Notes: generated by a model from the letters alone, not told the origin. Shown: positions 23,162 to 31,716, counted from the first letter of the stretch. The stretch is DNA of 42,719 nucleotides from Candidatus Latescibacterota bacterium (GCA_009691525.1 SICG01000016.1:1-42719); one strand, 5' to 3'. Numbers and translations: made by a program.

Positions 23162-23905
23162 TCACAGCACAACTGGCTCACCTTCTGGTTTGTAGATCGA
23201 AATGAGCGCATTGTGCAATTCGCGTATTTCCTCATGCTGCACATGGTCGGCCAGGCTGACGAGGTCAAAGTCTCGGCAGATATCGATATCCTTCTGAGAC
23301 AGATAATTGCCGTGGATCAGCACCTCGCGAATTTGGTCGGCATCATCGGAATACTCGCGATTGTCAGGGTCGCTGTTTTCGACGAGGAAGCGGGAATAAC
23401 AGCGATGGATGATCGGCGCGGAGTGGGTTTGGATTTCGTCTGCCACGCGGAGGGTTTCGCGGATCTTGATGTCGAGAGCACTTTGCTCGCGGTAGAAGAT
23501 GTTGCCGTTGGGGTGGGCGGACTTGTTGCGGTCATCCACGAGCTTGGCGTAAGTACCGATCTTGCCGTTGTCGCAGGCAATGAGTTTGAGAAACCGCAGC
23601 ATGGTGCGCTCTGGCACGATGCTAAAGGCGAAGGGCGAGGTTGCGGCAAGCAGGCCCTTCTCAACATCCTTGCCGAAGCCAATGAGGCCTTTCTCGAAAT
23701 CGCCCGGCTCCGTCTGCTTGATCTGCCAGATGTTGAAATAAACGAAGCTCATTGTGAGCGTGTGGTAGGCGAGGAAGGCGAACTGGTATTTGCCGTGCGT
23801 GTAGTTCGTCTCAAAAGCTTCCCAAAGGAAAGCAAGGTATTGCTGCTCGCTTTTTGTTTTGAATGAGAGCGGAAGATAACCCTCCAACGCGTAGGCCTCT
23901 TCCAT
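23162..23905 (-). CDS. Restriction-locus-associated protein with HEPN-like motif
   Basis: A 247-residue, mostly helical protein that I do not recognise as a named family. DDRNKSAHPNG contains R126-N-K-S-A-H131, an R-N-x3-H form of the HEPN motif, in a helical setting like abortive-infection HEPN proteins. It begins three bases after the hsdS-like stop, so it belonged to the type I restriction operon. It looks intact although its partners are disrupted. Function could be an RNase backup triggered on restriction failure, but that is inference from the motif and context. Confidence 0.65.
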   Translation of the reverse strand: MEEAYALEGYLPLSFKTKSEQQYLAFLWEAFETNYTHGKYQFAFLAYHTLTMSFVYFNIWQIKQTEPGDFEKGLIGFGKDVEKGLLAATSPFAFSIVPERTMLRFLKLIACDNGKIGTYAKLVDDRNKSAHPNGNIFYREQSALDIKIRETLRVADEIQTHSAPIIHRCYSRFLVENSDPDNREYSDDADQIREVLIHGNYLSQKDIDICRDFDLVSLADHVQHEEIRELHNALISIYKPEGEPVVL

Positions 23906-23908
23906 GGG

Positions 23909-24690
23909 TCAGTCCTTCTCCGGTGCGTCTACGCCCCACACGCGAGCGATGGTCTTCTGGATATTCCGTTCTTGGTCTGAGATTGTAGTTTGAAGTTGCC
24001 TGATTTGGGCTTGGAAGCCCTCGATCTCCGCTACGATCTCCCTCTGCACTTCCAAAGGTGGAAGCGGAATCTGGAAATTCTCCACGTAATCCCGTGGCAC
24101 CCTCTGCAATCCGCCAGTGCCCGTCATCTGAGCAATTGCACCATCCCGAAAAAGTCGGTGCGTGACGCAAAAGTAAATCCATTGAGGCAAGACGCGATCA
24201 CCACTTCGAAGCACGTAAAACTCACTGGATCCAAACCCAATTCTATTGAGAAGGCCACGTGCTATTCCTGCTTTCCCGTTTTCAAAGCAAGGTGTGACCT
24301 TGGCGAGAAGCACGTCGTTATCCTCGAAATACGTGTAGCTTGTTGAAACTTCTGAGAGTTGCTTTTCTTCGCGGGCCTGAAAACCGATGCTGTACTCTTT
24401 CAGGTCAGCCATCGGAACAAAAGATACGCGCGTCTCCGGCTTGAGATCGGCTAATTGGCTTTTGCGAGGATTGACGGTGCAGACATCACCAATCCTGACC
24501 AACGGAAACTCGTGTGTCTTCACTCCACCCTCCCGATACCGCTCGCCACCGAGATTGTATTCGCCATTCGCGGCAATCTTCGACTTCGGGACGATCAAGC
24601 CGCAGGTAGGCTGGAGGTCGTTGGCGGGTTGGTGGCTGCGGATGGCTTGGAGGTAAGCGGCGAGTTCGGCTTGGACTAACGGGAGGGCGC
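23909..24690 (-). pseudogene. Remnant of type I methyltransferase/specificity gene (hsdM tail plus hsdS-like TRD)
   Basis: In this frame the first ~55 residues, including AELAAYLQAIRSH and KSKIAANGEYNLGGERYRE, look like the C-terminal tail of an HsdM N-6 adenine methylase. A target-recognition domain follows (HEFPLVRIGDVCTVNPRKSQ ... VPRDYVENFQIPLPPLEVQ) with a C-terminal coiled coil (REIVAEIEGFQAQIRQLQ). The catalytic part of the methylase (NPPF/Y motif) is absent. A 229-residue piece from ATG 24598 is open, but whether it is expressed is unknown. The upstream boundary is a fusion to an hsdR fragment near 24680-24695. Confidence 0.7.
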
Positions 24691-25217
24691 TCTACTTCGT
24701 TCCGCCACCCGGCCTCCGATTGGTAGTTCGGGCGCTGGGTGAGAACGATATAGCCCTCTCCCACTTGGTCTGCGATCAGGCGCTGCGGATTGGGTGTGAC
24801 CTTCTGGTAGCCGGTGACCGAGTCGGGTGTCGGAAACGAGGTGATGACGTAGGGGTTGCCACGTTCGAGGTCCCAGAAATAGTGCAGGTTCCCGTTGGAG
24901 AGGATAATGAAGCGGCAGTTCTGGGATTTGGCGTATTTGCGGGCCGGTTCCTTGCCGGCGAGCGGGTTCTTGTCCTCGGACTTGGCTTCGAGGACAATCA
25001 GAGGAAACCCCTTGGCGTCGAGCAAGAGAAAGTCGAGGTATCCTTTAGAGACTTTTTCGAAGTTCTCTCCCAGCGCATCGAGGTCCGCTGTTTTGATCGT
25101 AACCTTCGCTTCGAGGCGGATATTGGCAGGTGCATTGCCCTCGGGAAAGAACCGCCAGCCTGCTTCTTCGAGCAGTTTATTGATCTTGATGCGGGCTGTG
25201 GCTTCTTTAGCTGCCAT
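24680..25217 (-). pseudogene. Truncated type I restriction subunit HsdR (N-terminal nuclease domain only)
   Basis: From ATG 25217 the first ~175 residues match the N-terminus of HsdR: MAAKEATARIKINKLLEEAGW, then the nuclease core YLDFLLLDAKGFPLIVLEAK with its Asp and Glu-x-Lys, and NPYVITSFPTPDSVTGYQK. Homologous residues stop after GWRNEVERP, where the helicase part should begin. Beyond that the frame reads Pro/Arg-rich nonsense, which is the out-of-frame hsdM/S remnant, until 24486. The helicase motor (DEAD/SF2) is wholly missing, so translocation and cleavage are impossible. Confidence 0.75.
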
Positions 25218-25302
25218 TCGATTCCTTGATACGAATGTACGCGCCCGGTGCTTCCGCCTGGTCCGGTAATATATAACCCGAACAGTACCTGCTCCAACTT
25301 GA

Positions 25303-25530
25303 GGGACGTGGGAGTGCCCCAGCAGGGGAGCCGCCAGGGTTAGCGCAGCGGCAAGTGGAGGGGGCGGCTTCTGGAGAAGCGGCGGGGAGATGACCCCGCA
25401 GGGCTTTCCCGGGGAGCGGTCGGGTAGGGAAGTCCGCGCGGTGGGGCCGTGGGGTAGCGGAGCCAGAGCGAGCGAGGGGGCAGGACGCGCCTTGGGAAAG
25501 CCCGGAGTGGGTCGCTCACCGACGCGTGGG
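25303..25530 (+). repeat. Dispersed structured repeat, copy 2
   Basis: This copy fills most of the 361-base gap between the hsdR remnant start and the end of the DMT transporter gene. The outer arms GGGCTTTCCC (25401-25410) and GGGAAAGCCC (25494-25503) are perfect 10-bp complements enclosing GGGAAGTCCGCG-like and AGCGGAGCCAGAGCGAGCGAG blocks. A left part holds GCCGCCAGGGTTAGCG (25330-25345), shared exactly with copy 4, and a small hairpin GCTTCT/AGAAGC near 25367-25380. Unlike the other copies it is not followed by a plus-strand gene. No coding sequence was seen in the gap. Confidence 0.75.
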
Positions 25531-25578
25531 GTGGGCTATTAACCTATCGCTGCAAAGCCCCGGTGCACCGTCCCCATC

Positions 25579-26472
25579 TCACCCTCCCTCGCGGTTGACG
25601 ATGGCGATGCCCACCGCCACCAGGGCCATACTCGCCCACAGGGCTGGGGAGATGGCCTCGCCCAGCAGCAGAGCGCTGAGCAACACCCCGGCCGGTGGGG
25701 TGGCAAAACTGTACACCCCCAGCCGGCTGGCGCTGTGGCGGCGCAAGAGCGAGACCCAGACAATGAAACACAAGCCGGCCACCACCACCCCCTGATAGAG
25801 CAGCGCGCCGATCACGGCCAGGTCCAAGTGATACATGGCCCCGTCTTCCCAGATCAGACTCAGTATCCCAAAGATCGGCAAGCTGAGGGCCGCCTGCCAG
25901 AAGAGCACTTGGTAGGGATGTATGCCCCGCACCAGGCGCTTGAGCACCACCTGGCGCAGGCCCAGGAACATGCCGCTGCCCAGAACCAGGGCATCGCCCA
26001 GCAAGTAGGTGGTGTCGAACAGAGTCAAGGATTCGGCGAAAAGCAGGAGCACTCCGGCAAAGGAGCAGAGTAATCCCAGCAACTTCACCCGGCTGAGCCG
26101 GTCGTCCTGCAGCAGAAAGTGGGCGAAAAGAGCGGTGAAGAAGGGGTAGGCATTGATCAGCACTGCGGCACGGCTGGCCGTGGTCCACAGGGTGCCCAGG
26201 TTGAGCAGCAGGATCTGGGAGACGAAGACCAGTTGGAGCACCCCCAGTCCCTGCCAGTTGCCGGCCAGGCCGCGCAGGGAGACGCCGGCGACCAGGGCAC
26301 CCACCGCCACAGTCAGGGCGCCGATGGCAAAACGCGCCCCGGCCATGGCGATGGGGGGCATACCCTGCAGGCCGATCTTGATGAACACCGCATTGCCCCC
26401 CCACAACAGGGCGGCGGCAAACGCCAAGATTCCGGTCCGCAGGCCGATAGGCTGGTCGGCCGGAAGACTCAA
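25579..26472 (-). CDS. EamA/DMT family transporter
   Basis: A 297-residue inner-membrane protein with about ten hydrophobic helices arranged as two EamA repeats: the first from about residue 15 (FAAALLWGGNAVFIKIGL), the second from about 158 (GDALVLGSGMFLGLRQ). The DMT superfamily exports or imports small metabolites; the substrate is not predictable. The start is uncertain: TTG 26472 is nearest to AGGAGG, but with a one-base spacing. It is the last gene of the long minus-strand run and follows the cyclophilin gene by 22 bases. Confidence 0.85.
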   Translation of the reverse strand: MSLPADQPIGLRTGILAFAAALLWGGNAVFIKIGLQGMPPIAMAGARFAIGALTVAVGALVAGVSLRGLAGNWQGLGVLQLVFVSQILLLNLGTLWTTASRAAVLINAYPFFTALFAHFLLQDDRLSRVKLLGLLCSFAGVLLLFAESLTLFDTTYLLGDALVLGSGMFLGLRQVVLKRLVRGIHPYQVLFWQAALSLPIFGILSLIWEDGAMYHLDLAVIGALLYQGVVVAGLCFIVWVSLLRRHSASRLGVYSFATPPAGVLLSALLLGEAISPALWASMALVAVGIAIVNREGG

Positions 26473-26494
26473 GCCTCCTGCCTGCCCGTCCCGC

Positions 26495-27118
26495 TCATTT
26501 GATGCTGGCGTGTTCTATGTAATCCAGCTTGGGAAACTTGGACGTGAGATAGGCATTGCCTTCCATCTGGATCTTGCCCTGGCTGGGCTGTTGCCCGTAT
26601 TCGCTGTTGATCTTGTCCACCACTTCCATGCCTTCCACCACCTTGCCGAAGGGCGAAAACCCCTGCCCATCGAGGCCGCCGTTGTCCTGAAAATTGATGA
26701 AGAGCTGGGTGGTGCGGGTGTTGGGACCGGCAGTGGCAAAGGTGATGGTGCCGCGCGCGTTGGTGGTCTGCACCGGATCGTCGTCGATGTTGGCCTCGCG
26801 CCAGGCCGCCGAAATCTGGGGATCGCCGTGCAGGCCGAACTGGACGATGAATCCGGGGACCACCCGGAAGAAACGCTGGCCGTCGAAGAACCCATTTTGG
26901 ACCAGATTGTAGAAACGGTCCGCCCCGTGGGGAGAAAGGGCGCGGGTCACTTCGACCTCAAAACTGCCGACGCTGGTCTTAAATTCGACCTTGAAAGTTG
27001 CCGGTGCCTGTTCGTTCATCTTGGGATGACCTGGATTGGAGAGGAGTTGGGGGTTGCCTCCCTTGGAGGCACAGCTGGTGAGGAGGGCGAGTAAAATAAA
27101 ACCGATGAATTTCGACAT
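26495..27118 (-). CDS. Cyclophilin-type peptidyl-prolyl isomerase, lipoprotein
   Basis: A 207-residue protein with signal MSKFIGFILLALLTSC ending in a lipobox (LTSC), so a periplasmic lipid-anchored form. The isomerase domain starts near residue 45 (VEFKTSVGSFEVEVTRAL) and has RFYNLVQNGFFDGQRFFRVVPGFIVQFG, with the catalytic Arg in FFRV and the FxxxQ element, then TTQLFINFQDN and GFSPFGKVVEGMEVVDKI. It helps fold exported proteins. ATG 27118 sits ten bases after AAGGAG; GTG 27127 in the same frame is too close to the RBS. Confidence 0.9.
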   Translation of the reverse strand: MSKFIGFILLALLTSCASKGGNPQLLSNPGHPKMNEQAPATFKVEFKTSVGSFEVEVTRALSPHGADRFYNLVQNGFFDGQRFFRVVPGFIVQFGLHGDPQISAAWREANIDDDPVQTTNARGTITFATAGPNTRTTQLFINFQDNGGLDGQGFSPFGKVVEGMEVVDKINSEYGQQPSQGKIQMEGNAYLTSKFPKLDYIEHASIK

Positions 27119-27164
27119 ACAGAACACACTCCTTATGAGATGATCGCTGGTTGATTAGGGCCTG

Positions 27165-27190
27165 TAGGGGCTCATGGCCATGCGCCCCTA
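27165..27190 (-). repeat. Short palindromic repeat at stop codon, copy A
   Basis: A 26-base near-palindrome with arms TAGGGGC and GCCCCTA around an internal CATGGCCATG. Its leading TAG on the minus strand is the stop codon of the transketolase-like gene (27190-27188). It resembles copy B at 30597-30621. Confidence 0.65.
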
Positions 27191-29455
27191 GGACAATCCC
27201 TTAACGGCCTCGACCAATGCCTGGCCGGTGAGCCCGAAATAGTCCCAGATTTCGGGGAAGCCTTCGGCGGGGGCGATGCGCGGATCAGTGATGCCCAGAT
27301 GGGCCAGGGGTACCCCGCCCTGGGCCGCGCTGGCCACCAGACCGGCAAAACCCTGCAGGCCGCTGTCGGGCGTGCCGATCAGCCCATCCTCGATGGTGAC
27401 CAGCCCCTGATCATAACGAGCTATCCACTTTTCCAGCATTCCGTGGGGCAGGGGCAGGCTGTTGGCGATGTACACATCCACCGGCAGCCCTTCGCCCGCC
27501 AGCTGGGCCGCAGCCTCGCCGGCCAGGAAGGCCGGGGCGCCCAGCGCCAGGATGGCCCGCCGGGCGCCGGCATGGGTCCGGTACAGGGTGGTTTCCTCCC
27601 AGGCGGCGTGGGCCTCCCACAGGGGGCCAGAGCCGTCCTGCTGCTCCAGCACCGGCAGGTTGTCGCGGGGGATGGCCAACACGTGGCCCCCGTAGTGGGC
27701 CGCCAGGTCGCGCACCGCCAGAAAGGCGGCGCGGGCATCGGCCGGGGCGTAGAAGCGCCGCAGGTAGGGTAGATAGGTCAGGCCGATATTGATCCAGTCT
27801 AGGCTCCAGCCCGAGAAGTGGTCGCGGCCGGTGCAGGCGCCCACGTGGGAGAGGTGGAAGGTGACGTTGAGCCCCTCGTTGATGCCGTTGAGGTTGCGCT
27901 GGTACCGCCACAATTCAAAGCCCTCGCGGGCGATACCCTCGAAGAAGGCGGCAAAAGTGGAGACCACATTCAGCTGCGGCTGGCGGGTGCTCATGGCCAA
28001 CCCGTCGGCCATCAGGACGGCGGCCTGCTCCTCGATGCTCATCTCAAAGCGGTGGCCCTTGGGCAACAGCACCCCGGCCTTGGCCAGGCGGGTGGAGACA
28101 TCTAGATCGCAGCTGACCACAAAAAACCGCTGGGGGAAGGCCTTGGCCACCGCCTCGTACCCGGCTTCGGAACCGGCCCGGGGGCTGGCCTTGGTGCCGG
28201 CGGCCGGCAGCTTCACCGCCTCCAGGGCCTCGCCGGGCAGGACCAGATTTGGGGTACCCGGCGCCGGCCGGGGCTGGGTGACCACGATCCTGGGCGACTG
28301 ACGGCGCAGGGCTTCGAGGGCCTGCTGCTGGGCCGGGCTCTGCTGGAGCAGGGGACCGGCCAGGACTTCCTCTTCCTTGCGGCCTTTCATATGGCCGTCG
28401 TGGTGGCCTTCGCCCCCTGGGAGCTGATTCACCAGGAAGACACACTCGATCATGGGGATCACGTCCCTGAAGCTCATCAGCGAGCCGGGGACCCACACCT
28501 CCTGATCCATGGCGACTTGGTGTTTGCCGGCAAAGGCCTCCAACTGGGGCAGGATGCCATAGCGCTGGCCAAAAGTCTTGAGGGTGATCTTGTCCGCGCC
28601 CTTGGAACTCCAGCCCACCGGATAGATCAGCGAGGGTTTGCCCTCCTGGGCCAGGGCAAAGGCCTGGCGATAGGCCTGGTACAGGGCCGCGGTGTCGAGC
28701 AGGGTGGGGATTTCTAGAATCTCGATGCCCAGGGCCCCGATGATGCGGCGCGGGTCGCGGTCCATGATGCTGCGGGTAGACCCCGAAAGCTGGATGCCGT
28801 TGCGATGCATCACAAAGGTGATGGGCGCCCCGTGCAGGGAGGCCCCATTAAAGCCGTTGAGGGCCTGGCCCGAGATCCAGCCGGCGTCCCCGCAGTGGGT
28901 CAACACCCAGCTGCCCTCGCCGTAGAAAGCGCGTTTGCCCAGGGCCTGGCCCACGGCCACTGGCACCATCACCCCCAGGCGGCCACCGTTGAGCTGGGTG
29001 CCCCCCGGCAGCCACGACACGTGGCCGGGGATATCCAGCCCGCGGCGGAACCCATCGACCACCAATTGGGTATCGACAAAACCCAGGGCAGCCAGGCAAG
29101 AGAAATAGCCGATGCTGGCGTGGGCATGCTCGATGGTGTACTCGACCCGCTCGTAGTCGCTCACCGCCAGGCTCATCAGCAGGGGGGGGATGAGCTCCAG
29201 GCCACCGCCCAGGTGGTCCAGCTCGTTGATCTTGGCCAGTGAGGCCAAGGAGCGGATGGCGATGCGGGCCGCCTCGATCTGCAGCGCCTCCAGGGCATGG
29301 ACCTGCTCTATGCTCAACTGCTCCAGGGTGGCGACGTCCAGTTGCAGGGGCAGGACCTGGGAGGTAATGCTTTCGTCCTTGAGGTGGCGGGCCGCACCGA
29401 GCAGGGCCTGGTTGCGCTGTTGCTGGACCGCGTCGAGGGCGTGCAGACTTTTCAC
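27188..29455 (-). CDS. Transketolase-like thiamine diphosphate enzyme
   Basis: A 755-residue protein of the transketolase/E1 superfamily. The PP domain comes first: HAHASIGYF near residue 112, then the ThDP motif GDA(189-191)GW...N219-G-I, a variant of GDG-x(n)-N. The Pyr domain lies around residues 490-650, with FEMSIEEQAAVLMADGLA holding the catalytic Glu, and a C-terminal domain follows. It diverges from TktA in most active-site neighbours, so the donor/acceptor sugars may differ. GTG 29455 follows AGGAG by seven bases. It is the third gene of a trio with an MBL-cupin and a 2-hydroxyacid dehydrogenase, suggesting a shared carbohydrate or ketoacid pathway. Confidence 0.82.
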   Translation of the reverse strand: MKSLHALDAVQQQRNQALLGAARHLKDESITSQVLPLQLDVATLEQLSIEQVHALEALQIEAARIAIRSLASLAKINELDHLGGGLELIPPLLMSLAVSDYERVEYTIEHAHASIGYFSCLAALGFVDTQLVVDGFRRGLDIPGHVSWLPGGTQLNGGRLGVMVPVAVGQALGKRAFYGEGSWVLTHCGDAGWISGQALNGFNGASLHGAPITFVMHRNGIQLSGSTRSIMDRDPRRIIGALGIEILEIPTLLDTAALYQAYRQAFALAQEGKPSLIYPVGWSSKGADKITLKTFGQRYGILPQLEAFAGKHQVAMDQEVWVPGSLMSFRDVIPMIECVFLVNQLPGGEGHHDGHMKGRKEEEVLAGPLLQQSPAQQQALEALRRQSPRIVVTQPRPAPGTPNLVLPGEALEAVKLPAAGTKASPRAGSEAGYEAVAKAFPQRFFVVSCDLDVSTRLAKAGVLLPKGHRFEMSIEEQAAVLMADGLAMSTRQPQLNVVSTFAAFFEGIAREGFELWRYQRNLNGINEGLNVTFHLSHVGACTGRDHFSGWSLDWINIGLTYLPYLRRFYAPADARAAFLAVRDLAAHYGGHVLAIPRDNLPVLEQQDGSGPLWEAHAAWEETTLYRTHAGARRAILALGAPAFLAGEAAAQLAGEGLPVDVYIANSLPLPHGMLEKWIARYDQGLVTIEDGLIGTPDSGLQGFAGLVASAAQGGVPLAHLGITDPRIAPAEGFPEIWDYFGLTGQALVEAVKGLS

Positions 29456-29534
29456 GGGTACACTCCTGTCAAAAAAGAAGATAAACTCACCTAAGAATAC
29501 CGCCGCACCTTCTTTTTGACAAGGAGTTACCCCC

Positions 29535-30557
29535 TCAAACGGGGGGCAGAAACTGTTCCGCCAACTTCTCCGCCCAGGCGCGGTTGGCGTCGATAGTGCG
29601 ACCGGCGTTGTGGGGGGTATGGACCACGTTGGGCCGGCCCAGCAGTGGATCGTCCAGGGGTACGGGCTCCACCTCCCACACATCGGCGGCCAGGCTCAGT
29701 TCGTCGGCCAGCACCCGCCGGCGCAGGGCCTGGGTGTCGCAGATGCGGGCCCGGGTCACCAGCACCACCAGGCAGCCCTTGGGCAGGGCGTCGATGTGGT
29801 GGGCTTTGACCAGATCGCGGGTGGAATCGGTGAGGGGCACCATGGGGGCAAAGATCTCGGCGTCGCTGACCAGCCGCTCCAGGTGCCACTCGCGGCGGGC
29901 CCCGGCGCGGTGGAAACAGGGCTCGGAGGCAAAGGGGTCCCAGGCCGCCACCTCAGCGCCCAAAAAGTGGGCAAAGCTGGCGTAGCGGCTGGCGATGTTG
30001 CCGGCCCCCACCACCCGCACCCGTTTGCCGGCCAGGGTGCCGCTGGTAAAACGCACGTCGTCGCCAAACTGCTGGCCCCGCGCCCCCGGGCGGCCCAGAC
30101 CGCCGGGCGGCTCGTAGTCCCAGGGCGCCAGCGAAGTGAGGATTTGATGATGGAGTTGCGGGATGCGGCGCAGGCCGCACAAGGTGAGAGCCAGGCCGTA
30201 TTCGGCCACGGTCTGGCTCCAGAACCCCTCGCTGGGGTGGTGGTAGATCCGCACCCCGGCCTGCGCTAGATGATCCCGGCATTCCCGGTCGAGGTTGCCG
30301 CTGTACCCCCCCTGAAAGGTGGCCCCGCGCAGGGAGGCGCAAGCCCGCAGGCACTCCAACTCCACGCGCACTCCCAGGCAGGCCAGGCGCTGGATGCGGT
30401 CCGGCTGGCTAGCGATTTGGCGCAGCGGGCGCTGGTCCCCGTCTCCCACACGCACGAATTCCACCTCTCCCTGTTGCTGCCACAAGTGCCGGAAATGGTC
30501 GGCGGCAAAGGGCCAGATGCGATCGAAATCTGGATGTACCGCGATCAGGCTAGTCAT
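29535..30557 (-). CDS. D-isomer-specific 2-hydroxyacid dehydrogenase family protein
   Basis: A 340-residue NAD-dependent dehydrogenase of the SerA/D-LDH superfamily. The Rossmann motif is VVGAGNIASRYASFA (the last Gly of GxGxxG is Ala). The catalytic triad is visible as Arg in VTRARICDT, Glu in DVWEVEPVP and His in VHTPHNAGR. The first ~100 residues form the discontinuous catalytic domain. The substrate is unknown; the reaction is oxidation of a 2-hydroxyacid or reduction of a 2-ketoacid. The start ATG 30557 has AAGAGGG just upstream; the longer frame runs into the previous gene. It lies between the MBL-cupin and transketolase-like genes. Confidence 0.87.
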   Translation of the reverse strand: MTSLIAVHPDFDRIWPFAADHFRHLWQQQGEVEFVRVGDGDQRPLRQIASQPDRIQRLACLGVRVELECLRACASLRGATFQGGYSGNLDRECRDHLAQAGVRIYHHPSEGFWSQTVAEYGLALTLCGLRRIPQLHHQILTSLAPWDYEPPGGLGRPGARGQQFGDDVRFTSGTLAGKRVRVVGAGNIASRYASFAHFLGAEVAAWDPFASEPCFHRAGARREWHLERLVSDAEIFAPMVPLTDSTRDLVKAHHIDALPKGCLVVLVTRARICDTQALRRRVLADELSLAADVWEVEPVPLDDPLLGRPNVVHTPHNAGRTIDANRAWAEKLAEQFLPPV

Positions 30558-30596
30558 AGACCCTCTTTTCAGGATAATGCCCACCGCGCGCGGGAA

Positions 30597-30621
30597 GGGC
30601 GCACACAGAGGTGCGCCCCTA
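30597..30621 (-). repeat. Short palindromic repeat at stop codon, copy B
   Basis: On the minus strand TAGGGGCGCAC is followed after five bases by GTGCGCCC, an 8-bp stem. The leading TAG is the stop codon of the MBL-cupin gene (30621-30619). The core TAGGGGCGCA is shared with copy A at 27165-27190. Confidence 0.65.
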
Positions 30622-31704
30622 TTCTCCCTCCCAATAACCCACGGCGTCTTTTTTGCGGAAGATGGCCCCGGCGACCCCGGGGAAGACCTTTTGCGAATCC
30701 GGGTACTCGCCCACGTCGTCGGGCAGCACATTGGCCAGCACCAAGAGCACGCAGGAGGCGCTCCCCTCGTTCTTGAACTTGTGCGCCCCGCGCGGCCCCG
30801 GCGGAAAGGCGATGAAGTCGCCCTGGCGCACCGGGAAATTCCCGCGCGGCGAGACCAGGGTGCATTGCCCTTCCATCACATAGCCCATCTCTTCGACTGC
30901 GTGGTGGAAGTGCAGTGGAAAGGTGGACTGTCCCGGCGGCAGGCGGATAAGTCGGTACCCCAGGTCACGGCCGCCGATGAGGGGGTCGATGTCCTTGTCG
31001 TCCCATTGATATCCAGCCGGTCTTCCCGCTGAACTGATCCGGCCGGTCCGCGCCACCGGCTGCCAATCGATTTCGTCCACATTGATCTTGTTGATAAAGC
31101 AATCTCGCCGCTCCTCCAGGCATTCGAGCAGGCGTTCGCGGCCCTGGTGCAAGATGGCGTGGCCGTCGCCCACCAGCAGGTGGACAAAATCCAGGGCCAG
31201 TAACTTGCGCAGCTCGAGGGCGGCCCGCGGCGGATCTTGCAATTTCTCGTCCATCAGCAGGCTGATCCGGCCCACTGGCGCGCCCACCACCAGGTCGCCG
31301 GCCAGCACCAGCTTCTTCTGCGGCCAGTACAGGGCCACTTCGCCGGGGCTCTTGCCGTGGTGCAGGTGCAGGGCCACCAGGCCCGGTACCATCTCCTCCC
31401 CGTCGGCGAAGCTGCGCTCCACGGGCACGACCAGGCTGCCGGCGTCGAGGACGTGGGCCAGGACTTTGGCCCCGGTGCGCTCGCGGAAAAAGGCGGCCTG
31501 GCGCTCGTGGTCGGCGTTGGTGATCGCGATCCAGGCCGCCCCTCCCAGGCGCTCCAACTGCTCCAAGTCGGAGGGGATCATCATCACCGGATCGATCAGC
31601 ACATTGCCCTCGGGCCGCACCCAGAGATGGCCGTTGAAATCCAGCTGGCGGGTCTCGTTGAACACCGACCATAAGTACAAGTCGTCGAATAAGACTTTTT
31701 TCAT
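30619..31704 (-). CDS. Metallo-beta-lactamase-fold / cupin fusion protein
   Basis: A 361-residue fusion. Residues 1 to about 200 follow the MBL fold: FNGHLWVRPEGNVLIDPV, then ITNADHERQ where T-H-x-H-x-D-H is expected (only D65-H66 remain), H116, LAGDLV (D137) and GDGHAI (H182). Residues about 245-345 form a cupin with both motifs: G258...H265-F-H267...E272...G279 and G295...P301...H308. The first metal site of the MBL half is thus reduced, while the cupin site looks whole. A sugar- or acid-processing role is likely from the operon (2-hydroxyacid dehydrogenase and transketolase-like genes follow). ATG 31704 follows GGAGG. Confidence 0.82.
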   Translation of the reverse strand: MKKVLFDDLYLWSVFNETRQLDFNGHLWVRPEGNVLIDPVMMIPSDLEQLERLGGAAWIAITNADHERQAAFFRERTGAKVLAHVLDAGSLVVPVERSFADGEEMVPGLVALHLHHGKSPGEVALYWPQKKLVLAGDLVVGAPVGRISLLMDEKLQDPPRAALELRKLLALDFVHLLVGDGHAILHQGRERLLECLEERRDCFINKINVDEIDWQPVARTGRISSAGRPAGYQWDDKDIDPLIGGRDLGYRLIRLPPGQSTFPLHFHHAVEEMGYVMEGQCTLVSPRGNFPVRQGDFIAFPPGPRGAHKFKNEGSASCVLLVLANVLPDDVGEYPDSQKVFPGVAGAIFRKKDAVGYWEGE

Positions 31705-31716
31705 GCACGCCTCCGG

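Noticed and set aside
22087-25530. Complete prophage or integrative element carrying the defence genes
   Set aside because: No integrase, transposase, phage structural gene or tRNA flank is visible; only lower GC and gene type suggest transfer.
27165-30621. Short palindromes as boundaries (att sites) of an integrated element
   Set aside because: No integrase nearby, the intervening genes fit the same operon, and the palindromes are not direct repeats of a tRNA end.
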